Positions 1 to 10,209 of a DNA stretch of 64,000 nucleotides are shown here, one piece after another. Made by a program: the position numbers and the translations under genes. This DNA is from Saccharolobus shibatae B12 (lineage in GTDB: Archaea > Thermoproteota > Thermoprotei_A > Sulfolobales > Sulfolobaceae): the NCBI RefSeq assembly GCF_019175345.1, contig NZ_CP077717.1:186001-250000 (forward strand), in the 5' to 3' direction. The notes under the pieces are model-generated. The model saw only the letters and a list, made by a program, of their open reading frames with translations. It made no database searches and was not told the DNA's origin. Numbering within the stretch: position 1 is the first letter of the stretch; each line of letters begins with the position of its first letter.

Positions 1-996
1 TGCTAAAATTACATGAGAAGCCGCTGGAGAGACTAACTTAACTTCTGGAATTGGTAGACCTATTGCGCTTCTAACATGAATTTGAAATTCGTTTATATCA
101 CTACTAGCTAATGTAACTAGTCCAGTATCATGCGGTCTAGGTGCTACTTCGCTAAAGAGAATTCTATTTCCGCTTACTATTATTTCAACACCATATATTC
201 CTAAACCTCCTAATTCCTCTACAACTTTTTGCGCAATTCCCCTAGCAGTCTCTTTCACTTCTCGACTTACTGTAGAAGGGTGCCAAGATTCAACATAATA
301 GTAACTTGGCCTTTTATGTTCTATCGGTTCTATAGTCTTAGTTATTATGCTACCGGAATTCGAATAGTATCTATACGTTAATACTGTTAACTCAGTATCT
401 ATCTTTACGAACTCTTCTACTATAACTCTTCTACTCTTACCTCTAGCATGAGATACTGACTCCCTATAAGCTTCTTCCACGTTATCAATCTTATTAACTA
501 GTATATGGCCATGACCACTAGAGCTCATCTCTGGTTTAATTAAGCAAGGAAAACCTATATCCTTGCAAGCATTTTTTGCTTCTTCTTCATTTTCTGCAAA
601 TGCGTACTTTGTAGTTGGAAGGGCTAGTTTTTCCGCAGCAAACCTCCTCAATTCAATTCTATTCATGCATGCCTTCACTGCATTTGCATTAGGAATTACT
701 CTAAAACCATTGCTTTCAAGATCAACTAGTGCATCAGTATTAATTGCCTCTATTTCGGCTATAATTGCATCAGGATTTTCCCTTTTCACAACTGCCTTAA
801 CAGCGTTTGGATTCATCATATCTATTACGTACTTTCTATGTGCGACATGCATTGCAGGAGCTAAATCATATCTATCCACAGCAATAACTTCTAACCCCAT
901 TCTTTGGGCCTCAATAGCCATTTCCTTTCCTAACTCTCCACTCCCAAGTAGAAGAATCTTCTTTGAACCCTCAAATAAGGGAGTCCCAATTTCCAT
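1..996 (-). CDS. purT: Formate-dependent phosphoribosylglycinamide formyltransferase (PurT), 3' end cut by window
   Basis: PurT makes formylglycinamide ribonucleotide from GAR, formate and ATP in purine synthesis, in the cytosol. The start ATG is at 996 on the minus strand and the frame stays open to base 1, giving the first 332 of about 395 residues. A Rossmann-like N-terminus ([11 protein letters not shown], about 15-25), an ATP-grasp glycine loop (MSSSGHGH, about 157-164) and the PurT signature [11 protein letters not shown] (about 282-292) are visible. The related PurK is less likely because of that last motif. The next gene upstream on the same strand ends 7 bp away, so the two may share a transcript. 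Only the C-terminal 60 or so residues are missing. Confidence 0.93.
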   Translation of the reverse strand, partial: MEIGTPLFEGSKKILLLGSGELGKEMAIEAQRMGLEVIAVDRYDLAPAMHVAHRKYVIDMMNPNAVKAVVKRENPDAIIAEIEAINTDALVDLESNGFRVIPNANAVKACMNRIELRRFAAEKLALPTTKYAFAENEEEAKNACKDIGFPCLIKPEMSSSGHGHILVNKIDNVEEAYRESVSHARGKSRRVIVEEFVKIDTELTVLTYRYYSNSGSIITKTIEPIEHKRPSYYYVESWHPSTVSREVKETARGIAQKVVEELGGLGIYGVEIIVSGNRILFSEVAPRPHDTGLVTLASSDINEFQIHVRSAIGLPIPEVKLVSPAASHVILA

Positions 997-1003
997 ATAC
1001 CAA

Positions 1004-1621
1004 CTACTTAACTCTAGATAATAAATCTTCAAGAAGAGAGTAGAATCTAGACTGATCCTTTATCGTATGAAATACACAAATCCAACCTTTAGGTACTCTA
1101 CACTCTCCAGTAAATGGAAATACCACCATGCCATACTTGAAATATTTAGAATATTCTAGAGTCTGGAGATAATCATTTTTGCGTATCTTAGCCTCAATCA
1201 CAACTTTATCTTCTACTATAAAATCTGGCCTATTATGCCATCTAGTAAGGGTGAAATTATGGAGTGAAGGATAGATTTCGTTCTGTCTTTTTACCCTATA
1301 ATTTTTAGCTGTTAAGAGATTATGGATGAACACTTCAAATATTTCGCCCATAAGCTTGTTTATGGCAAGAGTTCTTAGTCTCAGTGTAGGGTAAGCCATA
1401 AGAACATCTTCGTTTACCTCTATGTTAACAAAGTTAGCCAAATACCGAAGTTTCTCCAGGAGGACAGATTCGTTACCCAAATACTTAAATCTAACACCTT
1501 CTATCTTATTGCTGTTTTTATCAACTATTGAGATTAAATTTCCTTCCACGAATACTGTAACATCGCCATTTTCATCTGGAACTAAATATCCGTCCTTAAA
1601 CGAGTATCTGTATAATTGCAT
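1004..1621 (-). CDS. Uncharacterised PD-(D/E)XK nuclease-like protein
   Basis: This 205-residue protein has an N-terminal part of about 85 residues with no recognised motif, then a helical stretch with GEIFE (about 92-96) and a core reading [15 protein letters not shown] (131-145). D133, E143 and K145 fit the D-(X)n-EXK active site of the restriction-endonuclease-like fold. No methyltransferase or specificity subunit is nearby, so it is not part of an obvious restriction system. It ends 7 bp upstream of purT on the same strand. The fold is inferred from the motif only, and the substrate (DNA, RNA or none) cannot be told. I do not recognise a named family. Confidence 0.6.
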   Translation of the reverse strand: MQLYRYSFKDGYLVPDENGDVTVFVEGNLISIVDKNSNKIEGVRFKYLGNESVLLEKLRYLANFVNIEVNEDVLMAYPTLRLRTLAINKLMGEIFEVFIHNLLTAKNYRVKRQNEIYPSLHNFTLTRWHNRPDFIVEDKVVIEAKIRKNDYLQTLEYSKYFKYGMVVFPFTGECRVPKGWICVFHTIKDQSRFYSLLEDLLSRVK

Positions 1622-1674
1622 AATTTGATTATAATGGATTAATTTTTATAAGGTTTTATTGTCTATTATGATGG

Positions 1675-2322
1675 ATGTTATTTACTATTAATGATGTCAT
1701 TTGGGGAATAGTATTAAGTCTCTGGGTAGTTATTGTTGTTCTGTATATCTCTAAACTGATTTCACAAAGATTCGGAGCCTATGTAAGCAGAAAGGCGATA
1801 CATATGTTAGGAGGAGGCATTGTTGCAGTACTATCTCCATACGTTTTTAACTCTCCATTAGTACCAATAATCACATCTTATCTCCTTATGGTGTACTTAA
1901 TAGTCATAAGAGTACTAAGAAAGGAGATGAGTTGGTTTATGGATAGGGAAAATCTAGGTGAGGTATTCTTTGCATTCTCCTTCGGAACAATTCTTTTGTT
2001 GATGTTCTTGTTAGATCATAATTATTGGACTAATGCAAGTCTGATTTACGTTGCTATTCTCCCCTTAATTTTCATGTCTTTCGGGGATGGCATAACCGGA
2101 ATAATAAGAAATTTTGTGTATAAGAGAAGAGTTAAGGGATTTTGGGGATCATTAGGGATGTTAATATTCTGCACAGTGGTTGGTTATTATCTACTGAATA
2201 TACCCGGTTTAATAGCTGGGATTATTGCCACAATTGCTGAAGTCTTACCGTATATTGACGACAATATTTCGGTGCCATTTTTATCGTTCCTAGTTCTTTA
2301 TCTATTTATAAAAGTCTTTTAG
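1675..2322 (+). CDS. Membrane CTP-dependent polyprenol (dolichol) kinase family protein
   Basis: A 215-residue integral membrane protein with about six or seven hydrophobic segments. It carries motifs of the SEC59/phytol-kinase/CdsA-like family: RKAIHM near 39-44, GDGITGI at 137-143, KGFWGS at 154-159, and a late AEVLP...DDN segment (189-197). These enzymes phosphorylate polyprenols such as dolichol with CTP, which would supply lipid carrier for N-glycosylation. Phytol or geranylgeraniol kinase activity is an alternative. Earlier ATGs at 1668 and 1671 are in another frame and stop quickly, so 1675 is the first workable start. Its last 21 bp overlap the convergent gene at 2302-2919. Confidence 0.75.
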   Translation: MLFTINDVIWGIVLSLWVVIVVLYISKLISQRFGAYVSRKAIHMLGGGIVAVLSPYVFNSPLVPIITSYLLMVYLIVIRVLRKEMSWFMDRENLGEVFFAFSFGTILLLMFLLDHNYWTNASLIYVAILPLIFMSFGDGITGIIRNFVYKRRVKGFWGSLGMLIFCTVVGYYLLNIPGLIAGIIATIAEVLPYIDDNISVPFLSFLVLYLFIKVF

Positions 2323-2919
2323 CTGTTTGTACTTACTAATATCGATTATACTTATACTTAAGTTGCTAACATCTACAGATATTATACCATTAATTTTAGC
2401 CAACTTGGCATCATTCAACATTATATCATTAGTCTTATGAAATTTTCTAATTAGTTCAAGTATTCTCCTTAGTTTTGTCTTATCTTTTATATCAACTATT
2501 AATTCATCAGGGATGGGGGGTATATAAAAGGATGGCACTGCAATATAGAATTTTGAGGATAGAGTACTATACCTCAAAATTTTCAACGAAATTCTACTTT
2601 TTAGGTACTCCTCAGCATCTATGGCATTTGAATTAGGTATATATCCATATTCTACTTCAATTCCCATATCTTCATCACTAACGTAAAGATCGAATAGTCT
2701 TCCCTTCCTCTCATATTCTATGAATACTCTATAGCCTAGACTCTTGAAGTAAGCAGACAATATTAGCTGAATACTAGAGTGGTTAATATTTGTAAATCCT
2801 AATTCATAAAAATTTATTAATCTTTGTATTATATCATCTAGTTCTACTCCTCCAAACGATTCTTCTACTCTTTTGGCTAATTTTTCTATATCGTTAATAA
2901 ACATTAATTTCGATCTCAT
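2302..2919 (-). CDS. Conserved hypothetical protein with nuclease-like core
   Basis: A soluble 205-residue protein of unknown function. The middle reads [16 protein letters not shown], then GRLFDLYV and MGIEVEYG, which resembles the D-(X)n-EXE strand pair of degenerate restriction-endonuclease-like folds (D77, E88, E90); no lysine follows at the usual place, so activity is doubtful. A C/D box guide RNA lies immediately upstream on the same strand, its D box ending 12 bp before the ATG at 2919. An internal Met at codon 6 (2904) is an alternative start that would leave a longer leader. The 3' end overlaps the convergent dolichol kinase gene by 21 bp. Function unknown. Confidence 0.55.
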   Translation of the reverse strand: MRSKLMFINDIEKLAKRVEESFGGVELDDIIQRLINFYELGFTNINHSSIQLILSAYFKSLGYRVFIEYERKGRLFDLYVSDEDMGIEVEYGYIPNSNAIDAEEYLKSRISLKILRYSTLSSKFYIAVPSFYIPPIPDELIVDIKDKTKLRRILELIRKFHKTNDIMLNDAKLAKINGIISVDVSNLSISIIDISKYKQLKDFYK

Positions 2920-2924
2920 ATAAT

Positions 2925-2988
2925 ATCTGCCTCAGTGAGGGGAATGCTCTTCACGACTCAGAAAACCGTCACTTCATCACTTATGAAG
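2925..2988 (-). ncRNA. C/D box guide sRNA (predicted 2'-O-methylation guide)
   Basis: Read on the minus strand the elements come in canonical order: C box GTGATGA (2974-2980), a 12-nt guide (2962-2973), D' box CTGA (2958-2961), a 3-nt spacer, C' box GTGAAGA (2948-2954), a second 12-nt guide (2936-2947) and D box CTGA (2932-2935). Such RNAs bind L7Ae, Nop5 and fibrillarin and direct methylation of the target nucleotide paired with the fifth guide base upstream of D or D'. This predicts a C within AAAACCGTCACT and a G within TGAGGGGAATGC as modified sites. I could not match these to a specific rRNA or tRNA position. The ends given are approximate. Confidence 0.85.
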
Positions 2989-3023
2989 TAATTTTTTATT
3001 TCAAGTTAAAAACTCTGCTAAAT

Positions 3024-3464
3024 ATGATATCATTGTTATTAGGATCACAAGCTCCTCCTTGGTCATATTTAGAAGATCTATTTCAAGATTATAGAAACGT
3101 AGCAGTATACGTTGATAATAAAAACATTGTGCAAACAGTTAAGGTTAGTGATATAGACGAATTTTATACGCCTTTTTCGGTACTTATACACGCAAAGTAC
3201 TTCAAGTATTATTCTCCATATTATATAAAATTAGAGAAAATGGTAGCATTTCAAACCATGAGCGAAAAAGTAGCCAATCATTTGATTGCTAAAAAAGGAT
3301 GGAGGGGAATTAAATATTATTATGGCGATGAGTTTTTGGGGGCGTGGATATTATATGATTGCACTAAATGCAGAGAGAAACAGAGGGCTCACTTAGAAAT
3401 TAGTAAGTTGGCGGCGAGCGAGGACGAAATAATAGAAGCCCATTTAAAAATCTATAATTCATGA
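3024..3464 (+). CDS. Conserved hypothetical protein, 146 residues
   Basis: A small soluble protein with no family I recognise. It has a KYFKYYSPYYIKLEKM stretch rich in Tyr and Lys, a GWRGIKYYYGDEFLGAW segment, and a C-terminal CTKC pair (about 118-121) within YDCTKCREKQ, which could be a metal or disulfide site. There are no membrane segments. The gene starts 34 bp downstream of the C/D box RNA region and points away from it. Its last 13 bp overlap the convergent FAD oxidoreductase gene. The composition looks like a real Sulfolobales protein rather than a shadow frame; function unknown. Confidence 0.6.
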   Translation: MISLLLGSQAPPWSYLEDLFQDYRNVAVYVDNKNIVQTVKVSDIDEFYTPFSVLIHAKYFKYYSPYYIKLEKMVAFQTMSEKVANHLIAKKGWRGIKYYYGDEFLGAWILYDCTKCREKQRAHLEISKLAASEDEIIEAHLKIYNS

Positions 3465-4483
3465 GGTTCTTGTCCTATTTCGAAATCGTCGTTATATTCA
3501 TTAAATCTCTCCACTTTATATTCTTTAAAATAAGTGTCCTCTTTTTTAGATAAGATCTCTTCTACAAGGATGTTAGCTAACCCTGGTCCTACTTCAGCAC
3601 CATAACCGTTGAATCCACCAATGTAATACACATTCTCAGCTATTTTCCCGTATGCGGGTCTCATGTCTGGTGTAGCCTCACAGAAATTACCAGAAGTATA
3701 TAATTCCTTAACTTCTCCTAACCTCCTAGAAATTCTGGATGAAACCTCATTCTTATCTTCTATGCAGATATTTTGCTGAAAGGGAGTAGCTTCTATAACT
3801 TTCCCATCTCCCATGATAGCAAAGGGTAATCCAAGTCCTATAACGGGCCTCGAATAGAAATTATTAACATAATCATATATTATATTAAATCCCACTTCTT
3901 TTTTTCTACTTAGAAATAATGAAGCCCAACAATAGTAAGTCTTTACGGGAAGTTTAACGTTAATTAAATATTTACTCCACGCACCAGCTGAGAGAATTAT
4001 CATGTCGCTTTGGTATAATTTATCATTAATCTTAATGAAACCTTTACCTTCGTTAACGAAAATATTAGCGCGATATGTAATCTTTTCTGTATAGTTGATT
4101 AAACTTCCAACAGATACTAATCCATCTCCACCTATAGCCTCAACAGTTTCATCATTTATCCAATTCACGTATTTTACGTTAATATTAACGCCTGCAGAGA
4201 TCCATGAATCTACTATAGAGGGGTTGATTTTACCTAAAGTATAAGATTTAAAAGGATAATAGGGAATGTTGAATTTTTTATAAAAATTTAAAGATAATTT
4301 GGCTAACTCAATATCTTTTCCCTTTAGCAACAATGAGTGAATCAGGCTTGGAAATGGCCTTTTTACCTTAGGATCAATTAATCGTACTTCAACTCCATTT
4401 TTCTTTAGCATTCTATAAATAGAACTACCTACTATTCCTCCTCCCACTATGGTGATCTTCAAATCGTAATGTTGATAAGCCAT
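3452..4483 (-). CDS. FAD-dependent oxidoreductase, DAO (DadA-like) family
   Basis: A 343-residue protein with an N-terminal dinucleotide-binding motif (IVGGGIVGSSIYR, about 12-24) followed by an acidic strand end (LIDP), the Rossmann fold that binds FAD. The C-terminal part has GGFNGYGAEVGPGLA, matching the FAD-contacting end of the glycine/D-amino-acid oxidase family. These enzymes oxidise amines such as D-amino acids, sarcosine or glycerol-3-phosphate; the substrate cannot be read from the sequence. The N-terminus is soluble, so it is cytosolic. It diverges from the gene at 4504 with a 20-bp start-to-start gap and converges on the 146-residue protein. Confidence 0.8.
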   Translation of the reverse strand: MAYQHYDLKITIVGGGIVGSSIYRMLKKNGVEVRLIDPKVKRPFPSLIHSLLLKGKDIELAKLSLNFYKKFNIPYYPFKSYTLGKINPSIVDSWISAGVNINVKYVNWINDETVEAIGGDGLVSVGSLINYTEKITYRANIFVNEGKGFIKINDKLYQSDMIILSAGAWSKYLINVKLPVKTYYCWASLFLSRKKEVGFNIIYDYVNNFYSRPVIGLGLPFAIMGDGKVIEATPFQQNICIEDKNEVSSRISRRLGEVKELYTSGNFCEATPDMRPAYGKIAENVYYIGGFNGYGAEVGPGLANILVEEILSKKEDTYFKEYKVERFNEYNDDFEIGQEPHEL

Positions 4484-4503
4484 GATTATTAAAAAGTTAA
4501 CTA

Positions 4504-5319
4504 ATGAATAAAGTAGTTGAGGGTTATTTCCTAAAATATAAAAATGTCATATGGAGTGTTAAAGGTTGTTATCATCCAGATGGGTATGCTGTTGCACTAC
4601 CTAGACTAGTTGATGGTATAAAGATCAAGAGACTTTACGATGCACTAGAAATAATTAGAAGTAAATTCAGCAATTTATTAAAATATGTTGATGAGATAGG
4701 CTTTAGTGTGCCTTTAGTTCCCCTAAATGAAAGTGAAATCCTAGATCCGTTTAACTTTAAAATATTTGATAATAAGCTAAGAGAATTCATGAGCTTTTTT
4801 GATAGAGAGGTAGGAATCACGGGAAGCTATTTATATTTAGGTAAAGGTAATGACATGGATTTACTGAGCTTTAAACCAGAACATTATCACATGTTAGAGG
4901 AGTTAAGAAAAAAAGGGATTACTAGGCCATTACTTACTGTCGAAGACTCTGAAATAGAGACTCTAGATTATTCTTCGTTCAAACTTTTGAAAAGTAAAAG
5001 AGTTCTAGAAGGTACTTTTGAAGGACAAGGATATACATTTAAAATTGTCCAATGCGAAGAATTTGGCCAAGTCAGGGATATAAAGGAATTTGATGGCCAT
5101 ATAAGAATCGCCAAACTAATTAAGCCATTTACAATCCCAGTAAAGTACCTTGCTATTGACGATAGCGGTAATGAGTATATTTTAACTAGCTTTCGAATTA
5201 GATTTACAGAATTATCTCCTAATACTATCATGTATATAAAGGGAAAGATTCTGGTTAGAGAGAAGTTCGATGACCTGGACTTAGATATAGCGGAGGTAGT
5301 AAAGTTAAAAACGTCTTGA
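4504..5319 (+). CDS. Predicted archaeal nucleotidyltransferase-like protein
   Basis: A 271-residue soluble protein. The start, with VWSVKGCYHPDGYAVALPR (about 16-34), resembles the archaeal 'predicted nucleotidyltransferase' group I recall as COG1665, in which a conserved KGxxHPxGY region precedes the domain. The C-terminal part (about 160-271) looks like small beta-rich repeats. No clear catalytic GS/DxD pair could be fixed by eye, so catalysis is an inference. It lies 15 bp before moaB on the same strand and is probably co-transcribed with it. The family assignment is from memory and needs a profile search. Confidence 0.45.
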   Translation: MNKVVEGYFLKYKNVIWSVKGCYHPDGYAVALPRLVDGIKIKRLYDALEIIRSKFSNLLKYVDEIGFSVPLVPLNESEILDPFNFKIFDNKLREFMSFFDREVGITGSYLYLGKGNDMDLLSFKPEHYHMLEELRKKGITRPLLTVEDSEIETLDYSSFKLLKSKRVLEGTFEGQGYTFKIVQCEEFGQVRDIKEFDGHIRIAKLIKPFTIPVKYLAIDDSGNEYILTSFRIRFTELSPNTIMYIKGKILVREKFDDLDLDIAEVVKLKTS

Positions 5320-5334
5320 ATACTGATTAATCTT

Positions 5335-5871
5335 ATGTCATCACATAAGCAACATAGGCAACATGCGCCTACTAATATAAATTTTTACGTAATTACAATT
5401 AGCACTTCTAGATATGAAAAGATGATGAAAAAAGAGCCAGTAATAGACGAGTCTGGGGATATTATAAAACAGCTAATTATACAATCGAATTATAATGTAG
5501 TAGGCTATGATTTGGTGCCAGATGAAAAAGTAAAGATACTTAAAGCGTTTGCAAATGCCTTAGATAATTCCCAGACTGACGTAATTATATCAACAGGCGG
5601 TACTGGTTATACACAGAGTGATGTTACAGCAGAGACTATAAGAAGAATATTCGATAGAGAAATTGAGGGTTTTTCGGATGTATTTAGACTAGTGAGTTAT
5701 AATGACCCTGAAGTAAGATCTGCATCATATTTGACTAAAGCAACTGCTGGAATAGTAAACGGCAAGGTAATTTTCTTACTGCCAGGTTCGCCAGACGCTG
5801 TAAAATTAGCCATGAGGGAGCTAATATTACCAGAAGTTGGCCATTTGCTCTATATTGTTAGGAGAAAATAA
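5335..5871 (+). CDS. moaB: Molybdenum cofactor biosynthesis protein MoaB
   Basis: MoaB/Mog-type proteins adenylylate molybdopterin before metal insertion. The 178-residue product has the family core: STGGTG at 86-91 followed by D96, the EGF turn at 110-113, and a LPGSPDAV loop at 149-156. In archaea that lack separate Mog, MoaB is taken to do the adenylyl transfer. The N-terminal 15 residues are His/Gln-rich ([11 protein letters not shown]) and probably disordered. Molybdopterin use in this genome is shown by the oxidase large subunit gene at 33288-35420. The 3' end overlaps the convergent Fe-S protein gene by 14 bp. Confidence 0.92.
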   Translation: MSSHKQHRQHAPTNINFYVITISTSRYEKMMKKEPVIDESGDIIKQLIIQSNYNVVGYDLVPDEKVKILKAFANALDNSQTDVIISTGGTGYTQSDVTAETIRRIFDREIEGFSDVFRLVSYNDPEVRSASYLTKATAGIVNGKVIFLLPGSPDAVKLAMRELILPEVGHLLYIVRRK

Positions 5872-7717
5872 TTTTAGTTAGCTTATCCATTAAAATCCCT
5901 TTAATGTTTTCAGTTAAGTTCATACTATTTAGTTTGAAGTATAGTAGAACTATGTTCTCTATGTTCTCGCCTTTAATTATTCCATCTATTAATGTAGAGT
6001 ATACTTCATCTACTATTCTATCGTCAATATCCTTGTACCAGCCTAAGTCTTCTTCAATATCTTCTCTTAAATCTTTCGTGGCAATTTCTAACTTTTTGAA
6101 AAAGTTATTAATGTAGTTTTGATCTAGATTTATTTCAAGTAGATCTATTGGTGTTTTAATATTTAATTCCCTTGCAGTTAATGGACATAATGTAATTTTT
6201 TTCTCTATTGTCCTATTGATATTATCTTTATTATTGAGAATATTAAGAAATACACTACTACAAGTAAAATTTGACTCGTTTAATTCACTTCTTAGCAAGC
6301 ATGGTATGTGAAGATTATCTTTATTGATTTTTAAGTCATTCATTGCCAATAACTGTAAATTGTAGATATCCACTACAGTCTTTTTCTTTAATCTCTGTAA
6401 ATAAAAATACTCTTCAGGTGTTATCGTATAAATTTCCTTAAACTTTAACAATTCTTCTAAACTAGATTCATCCTTAATTATTTTTGAGAAGTCTTCGGTT
6501 AGGTAAAATATACCTAATCTTTTTCCTTTTTTAAGTAGATAAATAAGAGATTTAATTATTTGATCTTCAAGTTCCTCTGATAGAGATGTTATTATTAGTA
6601 CACTATTTAGATCACTCTTAATACTTCTAAGTAGATTCTTAGGTGGTATTTGATTAATTTTTGTCACTTTTCTTAGTTCCTTAGTGATGTCTAATCTTAC
6701 GGGACAGACTTGTTCACAAAGCCCACACATATGGCAATTAGCTAGATCGTTCTCTTTCTCGAAATACGAAATCGAATAGAAGCCTAGAGGAGTGTGAAAT
6801 ACATCATTAGTTTGTTCACCGTATGGGCAAACACTAATACACTTACCACACAGAATGCATCCATTAAATAAACCTTCTCCTTCTGTAGTAGAATACTCTA
6901 GAGTATTTCCTATAGATTCCAGTCGTCTATTGGAGTATATGGAAAAAGCAATTTCATCCTTTCTAAACCTTATTACTGAAAGCTGGGATTCTTTCATAAG
7001 ATTAATTATATTTTCAAGATCACTTAGAGATGAGTACCCTAGATACCAATACTCATATTCTAACTGCTCAACTACTGGTGAGATCTCGTCATAGAATCCA
7101 TTTAATAATTTCTGTAACAGCACTTCTCTTATTTTGGGATATGGTATTAGTATGTAGCTTTCCATCCCTTTCTTTACAAGGCTGACTTCCCTAAATACGG
7201 GTATTCTCGAAGCGTACCAACTCTTTATGATAGGAATTAATTCAGATAATTCCCCATCTAATCTTTTATAAACAATTTCCTTGTCCTCTTTTTTCAGATA
7301 AACGTTTATTACAATTCCACCCTTATATCGTCCAGAGTAATATTTACCGTCTAGGTAAGCATCGACTTCGACCCTCCCATTTATCTTGCCAAATTCATTA
7401 AAGCCTGTAATTGGGTCATTAAAATACACAGACCCTCCAACTGTAAAGTCCATATTAGACCAGAATTCTACCTTATATTTTTCAAGAACTTCCCTCCACA
7501 TAGTACCAGCCTTTATTTTTAGTTTGTCACCTAAGTCATCTATCCCCCTATAATCAATGAAATCTACTACATTCTCACCCTCTGACCCCCTAAAGTATTC
7601 ATATCTAGGTACAGCATTTGGCAACATTGACGAACCTTCTGAGTACTTTATTACGTTTTTTACCTCAACGTTACCTATTTTTGTTGGCTTGAGTATTCTG
7701 TAAAACCTATTATGCAA
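5858..7717 (-). CDS. Two-cluster [4Fe-4S] oxidoreductase with degenerate FAD-binding N-terminus (GlcD/GlcF-like)
   Basis: A 619-residue protein. Residues about 20-140 resemble a shrunken PCMH-type FAD domain (GTMWREVL, then [10 protein letters not shown]), as in glycolate and D-lactate dehydrogenases. It then carries two ferredoxin-type motifs, C287-C290-C293-C297P and C328-C331-C334-C338P, for two [4Fe-4S] clusters. The C-terminal part has isolated Cys ([15 protein letters not shown]) in place of the usual CCG repeats. Typical FAD/Fe-S fusions are about 900-1000 residues, so this one is short in the FAD half and may not bind FAD. It overlaps the helicase gene upstream by 8 bp, implying co-translation. 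Substrate unknown; a respiratory-type dehydrogenase or an electron-transfer partner of the helicase are both possible. Confidence 0.7.
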   Translation of the reverse strand: MHNRFYRILKPTKIGNVEVKNVIKYSEGSSMLPNAVPRYEYFRGSEGENVVDFIDYRGIDDLGDKLKIKAGTMWREVLEKYKVEFWSNMDFTVGGSVYFNDPITGFNEFGKINGRVEVDAYLDGKYYSGRYKGGIVINVYLKKEDKEIVYKRLDGELSELIPIIKSWYASRIPVFREVSLVKKGMESYILIPYPKIREVLLQKLLNGFYDEISPVVEQLEYEYWYLGYSSLSDLENIINLMKESQLSVIRFRKDEIAFSIYSNRRLESIGNTLEYSTTEGEGLFNGCILCGKCISVCPYGEQTNDVFHTPLGFYSISYFEKENDLANCHMCGLCEQVCPVRLDITKELRKVTKINQIPPKNLLRSIKSDLNSVLIITSLSEELEDQIIKSLIYLLKKGKRLGIFYLTEDFSKIIKDESSLEELLKFKEIYTITPEEYFYLQRLKKKTVVDIYNLQLLAMNDLKINKDNLHIPCLLRSELNESNFTCSSVFLNILNNKDNINRTIEKKITLCPLTARELNIKTPIDLLEINLDQNYINNFFKKLEIATKDLREDIEEDLGWYKDIDDRIVDEVYSTLIDGIIKGENIENIVLLYFKLNSMNLTENIKGILMDKLTKIIFS

Positions 7718-9935
7718 TTGGACTTCCCTCCCTATCCTTACTTCCTCCCCCGATTGAACCTCTTATTAACCCATCTATTAATCTTAATGATTTTTTCCTT
7801 GATAAATATTTATTATTATTACCACAATATGGGCTATATACGCAATTAGGACATCCATCCTCACAATTACAATTCTTAACTATATCTAAGGCAACTTCAT
7901 AAGCTTGGTCTAATCTTTCAAATAGCAATTTGGCGACACCACTTCCACCTATGGAAGAGTCATATATTACGACATGTCCACTAGGATAGCTTATTCCACC
8001 TAAATCAGTTAAAGAAGCTCCTGCGGCAACTCTTGCTGCAGATATTAATACATGTTCGGTTGCATGGTAAGCCTCCATATGGTCTATTAGAGTGAAGTCA
8101 TCTATTAAAGGATGATATATCAGCAGTCCCTTTGTGTTATATGTAAACGAAATGGGGTTCTCATAGAAGTATTCATTCCTCCCACCTTTACCTTTTGAAT
8201 ATACGTCATAAGTTACATAACCCTCTACTCTCATGAGTAGTTTCATTTCTCCATACTCTACCTTTTCTCCGTACACTTCCCTCTCATCCTTCTTATTAAA
8301 CTCCAACAAATCCATCGAATAGAGGGGTTTAGTATAATATGACAATTCACTATTAACTTTTCTTGCTTTTGCTATTAATCTGTCAATATCAAGCTCTTCT
8401 ATAACGTAGGTCTTTTTTGAAATTAAGTACACTGCGTTTGGATATAAATCATGTAGTGCTGCTGGAAGTTCTCTTTCACCAATTTTCTTCTTATCTTCGT
8501 ATATTCTTACAATAGGACCTACACTTCTAAGAGATGTGGAGGCAAGGTACTTTTTAGTTTCTGAAACTGCCAAAACGTTGCTGCCTATAATTTTGGCTTT
8601 TCCTTCAATATTTAATATTTCATATGCTTTTTTCCAGAGAGGAGGTAAATTATCTAATCTTATTCTATATTTTTCAGCCAAATATGCTAAAGCGTGAATC
8701 TTAATTACTTCCATGTTTGAAGGATCAAATGTTAGCGGTTGAATTTTTCTGTTGAAGAACTCCTCTGGATGCCTAAGATAGTAGCTATCTATAGGATCAT
8801 CTCCTAAAATTGTAAATATTAATCCGGCATTATTCCTCCTTCCCGCTCTACCAGCCCTCTGAATATATTTAGTATAACTTGGTGGATTTTCTGCCATTAT
8901 CACTGCATCTATACTTCCTATGTCTATTCCTAATTCCAATGTAGGTGTAGCAACTACTCCGTCCAGTTCTCCATTTCTTAATTTTTCCTCTACTTTTATC
9001 CTCTCTTCGGCATTTAAACCTGCCCTATGTACTTCCAGATTCACTCTAAATCTATCAGCTATTTTAGCTACTAATTCTGTCATCTGTTGAGAATCGGTAA
9101 ACACAAGTACTTTCAACCCTTTTTTAACTAGAACTGCAGCCAAATAAGCTGCTAATGTCCACCTACTAGAATTACCACTATCTATTAGACCATGTAGTGC
9201 AATTCCTTTTCTTCTTCTTGTACCTTCTATAATTTCCCCCTCAACTCCGAACAACTCCCCAAATAAGTATTTAGTAGCGCCTATAGTCGCACTTGAGGCC
9301 ACTATGTGAATATCGTTTTTGAACTCCTTGATTCTATCGGCTAGATTTCTAATGTGCGCACCTAAAACGCCCTCATATACGTGAACTTCATCAAATATAA
9401 AATGATCAGCTGTCCTTAATAAGAATCTAAATCTGTTACTTAGTGCTAAACCTAAATGTATCATATCTGGATTAGTTATTAATATATGAGGAGGGTTTCT
9501 ATACAATCTTTCTCTTTCTTTTTCGGGTGTATCTCCATCGAAAATCCCAATATTCAATTGCAACTCTCCCGCTAATTTGTAAACTCTAGTAAGTTGGTCT
9601 CTTGCCAGAGCTTTTGTGGGATATATTAGAATGCTTCTTTCACCCCTTAGCGCTAGGTCTAGAATTGGTATCAAAAATGCTTCAGTTTTACCGGTTCCAG
9701 TTCCCGATATTATCATTACGTTTTCCTTATTTTTTATTTTTCTATATGCTTCATATTGATATTTATATAGTCGTTCAATTCCATATTCTGTAATAGTTTT
9801 CTTTAACTTATCGTCAATATCCATTTCATTTATGGATGGTCCTAATTCGGGTTCAAGAAAAGTTTCCGTATGAACGTGCGCTATCCTAGCATTGAACGTT
9901 TTTAGCTTATCATTTATTTCACTAAGAATTTCCAC
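7710..9935 (-). CDS. DEAD/DEAH-box helicase with DUF1998 Cys-rich C-terminus (Hrq1/MrfA-like)
   Basis: A 741-residue superfamily 2 helicase. Motif I SGTGTGKT (77-84), motif II DEVH (182-185), motif III SSAT (214-217) and motif [10 protein letters not shown] (about 370) are intact. The C-terminus has five Cys between 689 and 704 ([12 protein letters not shown]), the metal-binding feature of DUF1998 helicases such as yeast Hrq1 and Bacillus MrfA, which act in DNA crosslink repair. It is likely a 3'-5' DNA helicase in the cytosol. The downstream gene overlaps by 8 bp and encodes a two-cluster Fe-S protein, not the exonuclease partner MrfB. The family is firm; the pathway here is inferred. Confidence 0.88.
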   Translation of the reverse strand: MEILSEINDKLKTFNARIAHVHTETFLEPELGPSINEMDIDDKLKKTITEYGIERLYKYQYEAYRKIKNKENVMIISGTGTGKTEAFLIPILDLALRGERSILIYPTKALARDQLTRVYKLAGELQLNIGIFDGDTPEKERERLYRNPPHILITNPDMIHLGLALSNRFRFLLRTADHFIFDEVHVYEGVLGAHIRNLADRIKEFKNDIHIVASSATIGATKYLFGELFGVEGEIIEGTRRRKGIALHGLIDSGNSSRWTLAAYLAAVLVKKGLKVLVFTDSQQMTELVAKIADRFRVNLEVHRAGLNAEERIKVEEKLRNGELDGVVATPTLELGIDIGSIDAVIMAENPPSYTKYIQRAGRAGRRNNAGLIFTILGDDPIDSYYLRHPEEFFNRKIQPLTFDPSNMEVIKIHALAYLAEKYRIRLDNLPPLWKKAYEILNIEGKAKIIGSNVLAVSETKKYLASTSLRSVGPIVRIYEDKKKIGERELPAALHDLYPNAVYLISKKTYVIEELDIDRLIAKARKVNSELSYYTKPLYSMDLLEFNKKDEREVYGEKVEYGEMKLLMRVEGYVTYDVYSKGKGGRNEYFYENPISFTYNTKGLLIYHPLIDDFTLIDHMEAYHATEHVLISAARVAAGASLTDLGGISYPSGHVVIYDSSIGGSGVAKLLFERLDQAYEVALDIVKNCNCEDGCPNCVYSPYCGNNNKYLSRKKSLRLIDGLIRGSIGGGSKDREGSPIA

Positions 9936-9968
9936 AATTTTATTAACTATTTCATGTAGGTTAAAAGC

Positions 9969-10190
9969 ATGGTGGATGTCCTTAATAGCAAAAAAGATGT
10001 TGAGGTATTTCTGTCTAAACAGAGAGAGAAATGTAAATTAGGAGATGTTATCACGATTGTAATAACTGAAAACACATTAGAAGATATTCCCTTTATAGCG
10101 TCAAAATATGGATTCTCCATGACTGATGGTGAAAATTTAGAAGGAGATCTAATTATGATAAAATTAGAGTTTAGACAGATTTTTAGGTAA
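9969..10190 (+). CDS. Small TusA/SirA-fold protein lacking the catalytic cysteine
   Basis: A 73-residue protein. The segment from [12 protein letters not shown] to [13 protein letters not shown] and ends IMIKLEF matches the beta-alpha-beta layout of the TusA sulfur carriers (GD-strand, then DIP helix, then last strand). The N-terminal CPxP motif that carries persulfide in TusA is missing; the only Cys is in REKCKLGD, before the second strand. It might bind a partner or ligand rather than carry sulfur. It lies 19 bp before GAT-QueC, a tRNA-modification enzyme, on the same strand, and starts divergently from the helicase gene. The similarity is judged by eye. Confidence 0.5.
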   Translation: MVDVLNSKKDVEVFLSKQREKCKLGDVITIVITENTLEDIPFIASKYGFSMTDGENLEGDLIMIKLEFRQIFR

Positions 10191-10209
10191 GCTATAAAGG
10201 TATAAACAA

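Noticed and set aside
563-1021. 152-codon plus-strand ORF
   Set aside because: It is antisense to purT, whose minus-strand frame shows clear PurT motifs through the same bases.
2972-2990. Perfect hairpin ACTTCAT/ATGAAGT read as a terminator
   Set aside because: It covers the C box and 5' end of the C/D box RNA, which explains the pairing better; no T-tract follows in a fitting direction.
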